Shown: positions 8,336 to 15,574 of the stretch, one piece after another | Position numbering within the stretch: position 1 is the stretch's first letter | How the letters are laid out: each line of letters starts with the position of its first letter | From: Micrococcales bacterium UBA2037 | GTDB lineage: Bacteria > Actinomycetota > Actinomycetes > Actinomycetales > Microbacteriaceae | Length of the DNA stretch: 17,005 nucleotides | Direction: 5' to 3' | NCBI GenBank assembly: GCA_002333405.1 | Contig: DDBH01000018.1 | Span: forward strand, 1-17,005 | Position numbers and translations under genes: made by a program | Notes under the pieces: model-generated | The model's database searches: none | Seen by the model: only the letters and a program-made list of their open reading frames with translations | What the model was told of the DNA's origin: nothing

Positions 8336-9223
8336 CTAGAGGTTTGCGATGATATCGCGCATCAAGCTGGCGGTCTCTGAAGGAGTCTTTCCAACCTTGA
8401 CGCCAACGGCCTCAAATGCTTCTTTCTTTGCCTGAGCAGTTCCAGCAGACCCAGAAACAATCGCACCGGCGTGACCCATGGTCTTGCCCTCTGGAGCTGT
8501 AAACCCGGCAACGTATGCAACGACTGGCTTGGTAACGTGCTTGGAAATATACTCAGCAGCCTTTTCCTCGCTGTCACCACCGATTTCACCAATCAAAACA
8601 ATCGCCTTGGTCTCTGGATCATTCTCAAAGGCCTCAAGCGCATCGATGTGGGTGGTACCGATGACTGGGTCGCCACCGATTCCAATACCGGTTGTGAAGC
8701 CGATATCGCGAAGCTCAAACATCATCTGATAGGTCAGAGTTCCGGACTTGGAAACAAGCCCAATTGGACCCTGTCCGGTGATGTTCCATGGAGTAATTCC
8801 AGCATTTGACTGGCCCGGGCTGATGATTCCAGGGCAGTTAGGACCAATAAGCCTGGTCTTTAGCCCCTTCTCAACGTTGTAGGCCCATGCAGATGCTGAG
8901 TCGTGAACTGGAATGCCCTCGGTGATTGCAACAGCCAACGGAATCTCGGCATCAATTGCTTCGATAATCGCCGCCTTTGCAAAAGCTGGTGGCACGAAAA
9001 TAACAGAGACGTTTGCCCCGGTTTCAGCCATCGCCTCTTGAACCGTGCCGAATACCGGCAACGACTTGCCCTCAACCGCTACGGTCTCTCCCGCTTTTCT
9101 TGGGTTTACACCGCCGACGATGTTTGAGCCACCAGCCAGCATGCGCTGGGTGTGCTTCATTCCCTCAGCACCAGTCATGCCCTGAACGATGATGCGGGAA
9201 TCTGAGTTTAGAAAAATTGCCAT
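8336..9223 (-). CDS. sucD: Succinyl-CoA synthetase alpha subunit (ADP-forming)
   Basis: The alpha subunit binds CoA and carries the phosphohistidine in the interconversion of succinyl-CoA and succinate with NTP formation in the TCA cycle. It has 295 residues, the usual length. The N-terminal CoA-binding Rossmann domain has IIVQGMTGAEGMKHT (11-25) and GGVNPRKAG (37-45). GPNCPGIISP lies at 127-136, and the phosphorylated His251 is in MGHAGAIVSGSAGTA. The start is ATG, 11 nt after the sucC stop, with AGAAAG 6 nt upstream as a partial ribosome site. It forms a complex with the SucC product encoded directly upstream. Confidence 0.96.
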   Translation of the reverse strand: MAIFLNSDSRIIVQGMTGAEGMKHTQRMLAGGSNIVGGVNPRKAGETVAVEGKSLPVFGTVQEAMAETGANVSVIFVPPAFAKAAIIEAIDAEIPLAVAITEGIPVHDSASAWAYNVEKGLKTRLIGPNCPGIISPGQSNAGITPWNITGQGPIGLVSKSGTLTYQMMFELRDIGFTTGIGIGGDPVIGTTHIDALEAFENDPETKAIVLIGEIGGDSEEKAAEYISKHVTKPVVAYVAGFTAPEGKTMGHAGAIVSGSAGTAQAKKEAFEAVGVKVGKTPSETASLMRDIIANL

Positions 9224-9234
9224 GATTTACTTTC

Positions 9235-10392
9235 TTACCTGTTCGCCAGCTCGGCTGCGGTGCTCGCGCCACCATCCATGGTGTCTGCCAGCGCCACCAG
9301 TGGGTGGTTGAATTCCTTCAGAATGGTTCGACCTTCGTCGACATTGTTGCCGTCTAGCCGCACGACCAATGGCTTGGATGCCTTTGAACCAAGAGTGTTC
9401 AGCGCACCAACGATTCCGTTTGCAACGGCGTCACAGGCGGTGATTCCACCGAATACGTTTACGAACACGCTCTTGACCTGTGGGTCATTCAAGATCACGT
9501 CGAGTCCTGCTGCCATTACCTCGGCTGATGCTCCACCACCGATGTCAAGGAAGTTAGCTGGCTTTACGCCGCCGTGGCTTTCGCCGGCATAGGCAACGAC
9601 ATCCAAGGTCGACATCACAAGTCCGGCACCGTTTCCAATGATTCCAACTTCGCCATCAAGCTTCACGTAGTTCAAGTCCATTGCCTTGGCCTTAGCCTCC
9701 AATGGATCCAAAGCATCGCGCTCCATCTGATCGCGCTCGTGACGGAAGTCAGCGTTCTCATCCAGAGTGACCTTGCCGTCCAGGGCAAGAATCTGGCCGT
9801 CCTCGGTTAGAACCAGTGGGTTCACCTCGACTAGAGTCGCGTCTTCTTTTTCAAAGACTTCATAGAGCTTCACGATCACGTCGCTCACGGCATCAACCAG
9901 TTCGTCTGGGAAGCCACCGGCTTTGGTGATCTCGACGGCCTTGGCCTTGTCGATTCCACTTACCGCAGAAACTGGAATCCGAGCCAGCGCCTCTGGGCGC
10001 TCAACTGCAAGCTGCTCAATCTCCATGCCACCCTCTACCGAGCAAAGCGACAGGAAGGTTCTGTTTGAGCGGTCTAGCAAGACTGAAAAGTAGAACTCCT
10101 GAGCAATCTTCGCTCCCTGAGCAATCATCACGCGCTTGACGACGTGACCCTTGATGTCCAGCCCGAGGATTTCCTCGGCCTTTTCTTTTGCTTCCTGGGG
10201 ACTGTGAGCGACTTTAACGCCACCGGCCTTGCCGCGCCCTCCAGTTTTTACCTGGGCTTTGACAACAACGGTGCCGCCAATTGCGGCAGCTGCAGCTTCA
10301 GCTTCTTCAGGTGTATCGGCGATTCGACCTTGTAAAACTGGAACTCCGTAGTTTTCAAAAAGGTCGCGGGCTTGATATTCAAATAGATCCAC
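9235..10392 (-). CDS. sucC: Succinyl-CoA synthetase beta subunit (ADP-forming)
   Basis: The beta subunit holds the nucleotide-binding ATP-grasp domain and the succinate site of succinyl-CoA synthetase. It has 385 residues, against about 388 in E. coli. The N-terminus MDLFEYQARDLFENYGVPV is typical of the family, and GGRGKAGGVK (51-60) is the ATP-grasp glycine-rich loop. NPLVLTEDG (about 195-205) and the C-terminal VNVFGGITACDAVANGI segment, which meets the alpha subunit, are both present. The start is GTG with a partial ribosome site (GAAAG, 6 nt upstream). It is the first gene after a 70-nt gap with a possible promoter, so it probably begins the sucC-sucD-perM-purN-purH transcription unit. 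Confidence 0.96.
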   Translation of the reverse strand: MDLFEYQARDLFENYGVPVLQGRIADTPEEAEAAAAAIGGTVVVKAQVKTGGRGKAGGVKVAHSPQEAKEKAEEILGLDIKGHVVKRVMIAQGAKIAQEFYFSVLLDRSNRTFLSLCSVEGGMEIEQLAVERPEALARIPVSAVSGIDKAKAVEITKAGGFPDELVDAVSDVIVKLYEVFEKEDATLVEVNPLVLTEDGQILALDGKVTLDENADFRHERDQMERDALDPLEAKAKAMDLNYVKLDGEVGIIGNGAGLVMSTLDVVAYAGESHGGVKPANFLDIGGGASAEVMAAGLDVILNDPQVKSVFVNVFGGITACDAVANGIVGALNTLGSKASKPLVVRLDGNNVDEGRTILKEFNHPLVALADTMDGGASTAAELANR

Positions 10393-10431
10393 AGTGGTCT
10401 TTCAGTTCTTGAGCCAACGTTCAACCACATA

Positions 10432-10461
10432 AGTCTAGCGATTCAAAAAACCTAATTTGAA
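10432..10461 (-). promoter_or_regulatory. Candidate promoter for the sucC-purH operon
   Basis: The minus strand in the pcrA-sucC gap carries TTCAAA (10456-10461), an 18-nt spacer and TAGACT (10432-10437). TAGACT fits the TAnnnT -10 pattern, and TTCAAA is a mediocre -35. A start near 10425 would give a leader of about 33 nt before the GTG of sucC. The -35 lies within a small inverted repeat. This is a prediction by eye. Confidence 0.35.
10442..10461. repeat. Small inverted repeat TTCAAA-N8-TTTGAA
   Basis: Six-base arms (10442-10447 and 10456-10461) flank an 8-base spacer just downstream of the pcrA stop. The arms are AT-rich and there is a run of six T on the minus strand, so it could be a weak terminator for pcrA or an operator overlapping the possible sucC -35. 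A hairpin of this size would be unstable, and such a dyad can occur by chance. Confidence 0.3.
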
Positions 10462-10462
10462 C

Positions 10463-12733
10463 TTAGATCTTGGATATTGGTGCCATTTTCACCAAGAGCC
10501 GCTTGGTCACGCCAGAATCAAACCGAACCTCGGCGGTTTGTCTAGGGTTTGTGCCAGAAACGGTGATGACTTGCCCGTTGCCAAAAGTGTCGTGATTGAC
10601 CTTGTCACCGACCGCCAATTCAAGGTCCTTATTATCCCGAAGCGCACTTGGGGTGTTGATGGCGCCCTTCCAACTAGGCGATGGGCGATCCGGACGGCTC
10701 GCGGTGCTGGAAATCGAACGCTCAGTTCCTTCGGCCTCCACAAGCTCTTGGGGAATGTCCGCCAAGAACATTGAGGCCATGAACCCGGAGGTATTGCCAA
10801 AAAGAGTGCGCTGCAGCGCATGAGAGATGAAGAGCTGCTCCCTGGCCCTGGTCATTCCCACGTACATCAGCCTGCGCTCTTCCTGCAGTCCACCCGGTTC
10901 ATCGAATGCGCGAATGTGAGGCAGGGTTCCCTGCTCAAGCCCGATCATGAACACGACCTGGTATTCGAGTCCCTTTGCCGTGTGCAGGGTCATCAGAGAC
11001 AAGCTTCCGGATTCGTCTTCAATCTCATCTGCGGCTGCAGCCAGCGTCACCTCAGCCAAGTAGTCGGCTACGGTTCCCTCCGGATACATCGCCTGCCATT
11101 CGTAGAGTTGCCCCAGCAGTGCATCAAGGTTTTCGACCCGGGCCTCGTCTTGAGGATCTCTGGAAATCTCTAACTCATTTCGATATCCAGACCTGGTCAG
11201 AGCAACCTTCAGCACATCAGCTGGTCCATCGGTGGCAGTCATTGCCTCGAGCTCGTTCAGCAGCTCGCCAAAGCCCTGCACCGCTGCAGTGAGCTTTGGC
11301 CCAAGACCCATGTCACTTGAGTAGAGCAGCGCCTGCCTGAAACTAATTTCGTTGTCGCGCGCTAGCTGGGCAATCTTCAGCTCTGTTTTTTGCCCAATGC
11401 CGCGGGCCGGAGTGTTGATAACTCGCCTGACCGCTTCATCATCTCTGCCGTTTGAAATCGCCGAAAGGTAGCCAAGTGCGTCCTTGATTTCCTTGCGCTC
11501 AAAGAACTTCAAACCACCGATAACGGCATAGGGAATTAGCTGACTCTTTAGTTCGGCTTCCAGGGGTGGCGTCAATGAGTTGGTTCGGTAGAGCACCGCC
11601 ATGTCTCGGTAATTCACGCCCTCCTCGTGGAGCTTTTTGACTCTATCCACAACAAAAGCTGCCTCGTTGCGCTCGTCGTAGCCAGTGAATAACACGACCT
11701 TGTTACCAGCTCCAGAGTCGGTCCACAGGTTCTTAGCCGGACGATACGGGTTCTGCGAAATGACGGAGTTTGCAGCCGAAAGAATGTTCTGGGTTGACCG
11801 GTAGTTTTGCTCCAACAGAATCGTCTTGGCCCCAGGAAAATCACGCTCAAATTCGGTGATGTTTCTGATGTCCGCGCCACGGAATGCATAGATCGACTGA
11901 TCCGAGTCACCAACGACCGTCAAGTCTGATGGCCCCAATTGCTCACCGGTCTTGTCATCGTAATTCGCGTATTCGTCAGGCAGTGGTTTCGTGAACTCGC
12001 GAATCAGCGCATATTGGGCGTGGTTGGTGTCCTGATACTCATCAACCAGGATGTGCCGAAAGCGCTTCTGGTACCTTGCCCTCAGCTCTGGGAAAGCCTG
12101 CAGCAGCCCGACCGTTTCTGATATCAGGTCATCGAAATCGAACGCGTTATTGCGTCGAAGCTCATTGGTATATGCCTGAAACACATCGGCAACGATGCGC
12201 TCCTTGGGATTGGATCGATCGGAATTGCGAGCGAAGTCCTCTGCATCCTTCAGTTCGTTCTTAGCATTCGAAATGATGGCTGCAGCTTGCGCCGGCTTGA
12301 TGTCAGCATCCTCCGCCCCTGCCTCGCGAAGCAGCCGCCTGAGTAGCGCTCTGGTGTCACCGGTGTCATAAACGCTGAAGTTGGAATCGTGGCCGAGCCG
12401 GTCAGCTTCGCGCCTCAAAATCTGCAAACAGGCCGAGTGGAAGGTCTTCAGCCACATCCCCTGTCCCGCCTGTCCAATCAACTGCTCGACTCGCTCGCGC
12501 ATCTCAGCTGCAGCCTTATTGGTAAAAGTGATTGCCAAAATCTGCGAGGGCCAGATTTCCTTATTGGCCAAGAGGTGGGCCATGCGGTGGGTCAGCACTC
12601 TGGTTTTTCCGGATCCCGCTCCAGCAACTATCAGAAGTGCTCGACCGCGGTACTGAACCGCCTCCTGCTGCTGCGGATTCAACCCAATCAGCAAGTCATC
12701 CGGGTTCGTATTATCAAAAATCTCTAAGGACAT
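10463..12733 (-). CDS. pcrA: ATP-dependent DNA helicase, UvrD/PcrA family (SF1A)
   Basis: This 756-residue 3'-5' DNA helicase acts in DNA repair and in removing proteins from DNA. The helicase motifs are complete and in order: Q motif LNPQQQEAV (18-26), Walker A AGAGSGKT (37-44), Ia ITFTNKAAAEM (68-78), Walker B DEYQDT (231-236), motif III VGDSDQSIYAFRGA (274-287), motif IV LEQNYRST (307-314), motif V TLHTAKGLEY (582-591) and motif VI RRLMYVGMTRARE (620-632). The C-terminal part (about 705-756, VGDKVNHDTFGNGQV to LLVKMAPI) is the Tudor-like fold that binds RNA polymerase in PcrA/UvrD. The ATG lies 11 nt after the phosphodiesterase gene, and its ribosome site is poor because GAGG is only 2 nt away. 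The length and domain set are those of PcrA/UvrD1 rather than Rep or RecB. Confidence 0.95.
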   Translation of the reverse strand: MSLEIFDNTNPDDLLIGLNPQQQEAVQYRGRALLIVAGAGSGKTRVLTHRMAHLLANKEIWPSQILAITFTNKAAAEMRERVEQLIGQAGQGMWLKTFHSACLQILRREADRLGHDSNFSVYDTGDTRALLRRLLREAGAEDADIKPAQAAAIISNAKNELKDAEDFARNSDRSNPKERIVADVFQAYTNELRRNNAFDFDDLISETVGLLQAFPELRARYQKRFRHILVDEYQDTNHAQYALIREFTKPLPDEYANYDDKTGEQLGPSDLTVVGDSDQSIYAFRGADIRNITEFERDFPGAKTILLEQNYRSTQNILSAANSVISQNPYRPAKNLWTDSGAGNKVVLFTGYDERNEAAFVVDRVKKLHEEGVNYRDMAVLYRTNSLTPPLEAELKSQLIPYAVIGGLKFFERKEIKDALGYLSAISNGRDDEAVRRVINTPARGIGQKTELKIAQLARDNEISFRQALLYSSDMGLGPKLTAAVQGFGELLNELEAMTATDGPADVLKVALTRSGYRNELEISRDPQDEARVENLDALLGQLYEWQAMYPEGTVADYLAEVTLAAAADEIEDESGSLSLMTLHTAKGLEYQVVFMIGLEQGTLPHIRAFDEPGGLQEERRLMYVGMTRAREQLFISHALQRTLFGNTSGFMASMFLADIPQELVEAEGTERSISSTASRPDRPSPSWKGAINTPSALRDNKDLELAVGDKVNHDTFGNGQVITVSGTNPRQTAEVRFDSGVTKRLLVKMAPISKI

Positions 12734-12744
12734 CGCCTCGTAGC

Positions 12745-13578
12745 CTAGGTGAGGTCTGCGACTGTTTTGAGTAGCAAGTCGGGCTGGTCGGCAAAGATTC
12801 CGTCAACTCCGGTTGCAACCAAGCGTTCAAACCACTTTTCTAAATTGCCCTCAGCTGTCTCGGCCCTGGCAGTGAAGGCATAGAGAGGCAGGCCGGTTGC
12901 GCGAACCCGCTGAACTAGATCACCAGACAAAACCATCGACATCGCAACCGAAAGACCATCAAACTCCCGAGCAATTTCTGCAAGAAGCTCATCGGTGAGG
13001 CTTGACTCACCAGCTGGAAGAGTGTCCCTCGCGCTGAGGAAAACGCAGTCGACTGACTCTGGCATCTCCTTTCGAACCCTAGCCAGAAAGTCAAACTCAA
13101 AGCACTCCAGGGTTATCTTCATTCCGCGTTCAACAAAGTTGCTCTCGGCAAGCAACTTTGAGACTGCGCCAATCGGATCCAGGCCAAGCTGTTCAAAGTA
13201 AGCCCCGTGCTTGAACTCAATGATCAGGTGCTTTTTATCAAAAGCCGGGTTCTGAAGCACTTGTTTCAAGGTTGGAATAAAGAATCTGCCATCGAAGGCG
13301 GCCGACTCGGTCCTGCCATCTGGGTAACGCTCTTTGGCTCGAAGTCGCTGCAGGTCCTCAAGTGTTAGTTCATCTACCTTGGTCGAAAGAAAACTGTGAT
13401 TGCCGATGTCGGTAGTGCTGACAAGGTCTAGATCGTGACGAATGACTGGGTGTCCGTCTTTTGTGAAGACCACGTCAAACTCAACCGCATCTGCACCCTG
13501 ATCAAAAGCTAATTCCAGTGACTCCATGGTGTTTTCCGGCAGGTAGCCGCACGCCCCACGGTGGCCAAAAACTAACAC
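12745..13578 (-). CDS. Glycerophosphodiester phosphodiesterase (GDPD, cytosolic type)
   Basis: The enzyme hydrolyses glycerophosphodiesters from phospholipid turnover to glycerol-3-phosphate and an alcohol. The TIM-barrel GDPD signature is clear near the N-terminus: FGHRGACGYLPENT, with His6-Arg7 and the PENT segment, the metal-binding Glu33 and Asp35 in AVEFDVVFTKDG, and the second catalytic His48 in VIRHD. IIEFKHG supplies the next metal ligand. No signal peptide or membrane segment is visible, so it should be cytoplasmic. I start it at GTG 13578, one base after the guaA stop (TAGCGTG), giving 277 residues that begin right at the barrel. A TTG at 13629 in the same frame would add 17 residues overlapping guaA and seems less likely. 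The C-terminus has DGIFADQPDLL, the usual final strand motif. Confidence 0.88.
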   Translation of the reverse strand: MLVFGHRGACGYLPENTMESLELAFDQGADAVEFDVVFTKDGHPVIRHDLDLVSTTDIGNHSFLSTKVDELTLEDLQRLRAKERYPDGRTESAAFDGRFFIPTLKQVLQNPAFDKKHLIIEFKHGAYFEQLGLDPIGAVSKLLAESNFVERGMKITLECFEFDFLARVRKEMPESVDCVFLSARDTLPAGESSLTDELLAEIAREFDGLSVAMSMVLSGDLVQRVRATGLPLYAFTARAETAEGNLEKWFERLVATGVDGIFADQPDLLLKTVADLT

Positions 13579-13579
13579 G

Positions 13580-15133
13580 CTATTCCCATTCAATCGTGCC
13601 GGGAGGCTTCGAAGTGATATCCAGCACAACTCGGTTCACATCGTGAACCTCATTTGTGATTCGGTTTGAGATCTTTGCGAGCAAGTCATAGGGCAGCCTT
13701 GACCAGTCAGCGGTCATCGCATCCTCAGACGAAACTGGTCGAAGCACGATTGGGTGTCCGTAGCTGCGGCCGTCGCCCTGAACGCCAACCGACCTCACCT
13801 CTGCCAGGAGCACAACTGGGCACTGCCAAATCTCTTTATCCTGGCCAGCCTTTGTTAGCTCCTCGCGAGCAATCGCATCTGCCTGCCTCAAAAGATCCAG
13901 GCGCTCCTTGGTTACCTCACCAACGATTCTGATTCCAAGGCCAGGTCCGGGGAACGGCTGCCTAGAAACAATTTCGTCTGGCAGCCCGAGCTCAGCACCG
14001 ATTGCTCTGACCTCGTCTTTGAAAAGCTCGCGGAGCGGTTCGACCAACTCAAACTGCAAATCCTCCGGCAGCCCTCCGACGTTGTGGTGACTCTTGATGC
14101 CGGCGGTTGCACCGCCGCCAGATTCAACAACGTCCGGATAGAGAGTTCCCTGCACCAAAAACTTGATTGGCCTGTTATCCGCCTCGGCCTCGGCAACCAG
14201 TTTTGCCTCAGCCTGTTCGAAACTGCGAATAAATTCGCGCCCGATAATTTTGCGCTTTTGCTCCGGGTCGCTTACTCCCTTGAGAGCCTCAAGGAAAACA
14301 TCCTCTGCACTCTCGGTCACCAGCCTGATTCCAGTGGCGGCTACGTAGTCACGCTCCACCTGCTCTTTTTCACCCTCGCGCAACAGACCGTGATCCACAA
14401 ACACGGCAGTCAGCTGGTCACCAACGGCTTTGTGAACAAGCGCAGCAGCCACTGCCGAGTCAACGCCACCGGAGAGGCCACAGATCACCCGGGCATCACC
14501 AACCTGCGCGCGAATCTTCTCAACCTGTTCGGCAATTACATTTCCTGAATTCCAGGTCGGTGAAATTCCTGCGCCCTCATAAAGGAAGTTCTTAAGGACC
14601 TGTTGCCCCTGCTCGGAGTGCTTGACCTCGGGGTGCCACTGCACGCCGTAAATGCGCTTTTCTTTTGATTCAAAAGCGGCAACTGGGGTGGTTTGGGTGG
14701 AGGCTAGAACCTCAAATCCAGACGGCGCCTCCATAACCTGGTCGCCGTGGCTCATCCAGCAAATCTGAGTAACGGGCTGGTCACCGAGCAGTGTGCCGTT
14801 GACAGAAACGCTTAGCTCGGTAGCTCCGTACTCCCGCTTGCCAGTTTTATCTACTCGGCCGCCAAGGGCTGCAGCCAAAACCTGAAAGCCGTAGCAGATG
14901 CCGAGGATTGGGATTCCTAGCTTCAGAATGTCCGGGTCCAGCGAAGGCGACCCTGGTTCGTAAACACTTGATGGGCCTCCCGACAAAATGATTGCCACTG
15001 GGTCCTTTGCTGAAACTTCGCTTGCGGTTGCAGTGTGATGAATTATCTCGGAGTAGACGTTGGCCTCTCGGACCCGTCGGGCTATCAGCTGGGCATACTG
15101 AGCGCCAAAATCAACCACCAAAACCGGCTTCAT
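13580..15133 (-). CDS. guaA: GMP synthase, glutamine-hydrolysing
   Basis: GuaA converts XMP to GMP using glutamine and ATP. The 517-residue protein has the full two-part structure. The class I glutamine amidotransferase domain has LSGGPSSV (50-57), nucleophile Cys80 in GICYGFQ, and His167 and Glu169 in VQWHPEVKHS. The ATP pyrophosphatase domain carries the SGGVDS loop (221-226) and FVDHGLLREGE. The C-terminal dimerisation and XMP-binding part shows RQPFPGPGLGIR and the conserved end KPPGTIEWE. The ATG overlaps the DUF3817 stop by one base (TAATG), so it is probably translated by coupling. The phosphodiesterase gene starts one base after its stop. With purN and purH further downstream, the window covers several purine steps but in two transcription blocks. 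Confidence 0.97.
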   Translation of the reverse strand: MKPVLVVDFGAQYAQLIARRVREANVYSEIIHHTATASEVSAKDPVAIILSGGPSSVYEPGSPSLDPDILKLGIPILGICYGFQVLAAALGGRVDKTGKREYGATELSVSVNGTLLGDQPVTQICWMSHGDQVMEAPSGFEVLASTQTTPVAAFESKEKRIYGVQWHPEVKHSEQGQQVLKNFLYEGAGISPTWNSGNVIAEQVEKIRAQVGDARVICGLSGGVDSAVAAALVHKAVGDQLTAVFVDHGLLREGEKEQVERDYVAATGIRLVTESAEDVFLEALKGVSDPEQKRKIIGREFIRSFEQAEAKLVAEAEADNRPIKFLVQGTLYPDVVESGGGATAGIKSHHNVGGLPEDLQFELVEPLRELFKDEVRAIGAELGLPDEIVSRQPFPGPGLGIRIVGEVTKERLDLLRQADAIAREELTKAGQDKEIWQCPVVLLAEVRSVGVQGDGRSYGHPIVLRPVSSEDAMTADWSRLPYDLLAKISNRITNEVHDVNRVVLDITSKPPGTIEWE

Positions 15134-15564
15134 TACTTACCTAACTCGTCGAGTTCAAGATGGGCTAGCTTCGCGTAGCGAGCCTCCGTATAGAAACTAA
15201 GTAGCGGCACTACGCCGCCCAGAGCAATCAACAAAAACCTAATAAAAGACCAACGCATCAGAGTCCATACTCTGAAATCAGCAAACAGGTAAACCACATA
15301 GAGCCAGCCATGGATGATCAGGATCCAGACAGTCAGGTTGATGCCAACCTCCGGCAATCCTTCGCCATCAACGCCGTACTGCTCAAAAGTCAGGAACCCG
15401 TTTGGCCCAAAAAGCCACAGGTCAAAGCCCAGGAACGGAAGTCGCCTAATTCCCCAAGTGATCATGAGCAGAATTAGGAATGTTCCGGTCACGTAGGACG
15501 AGACCTTGTAGAACTTAAGGACCTTCTGAATTTGTGGAACTTGGCTTGGATTCACACCTGACAT
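15133..15564 (-). CDS. DUF3817 family integral membrane protein
   Basis: This is a small, 143-residue membrane protein with three predicted membrane segments (about 22-38, 75-97 and 104-125) and a longer loop of about 36 residues between the first two. The conserved HGWLYVVYLFADF region in the second segment matches what I recall of the DUF3817 family. Its function is unknown. The gene lies 10 nt after ptsI and its stop overlaps the guaA start by one base, a pairing seen in other actinobacteria. There is no recognisable Shine-Dalgarno before the ATG (the preceding bases are AACTTGTTTGC), so it probably relies on translation from ptsI. The charged tail (about 126-143) should be cytoplasmic or surface-exposed. 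Confidence 0.8.
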   Translation of the reverse strand: MSGVNPSQVPQIQKVLKFYKVSSYVTGTFLILLMITWGIRRLPFLGFDLWLFGPNGFLTFEQYGVDGEGLPEVGINLTVWILIIHGWLYVVYLFADFRVWTLMRWSFIRFLLIALGGVVPLLSFYTEARYAKLAHLELDELGK

Positions 15565-15574
15565 GCAAACAAGT

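Noticed and set aside
14084..14548. Plus-strand open frame of 154 codons inside guaA
   Set aside because: It lies wholly within the conserved ATP pyrophosphatase domain of GuaA and has no start signal or recognisable motif.
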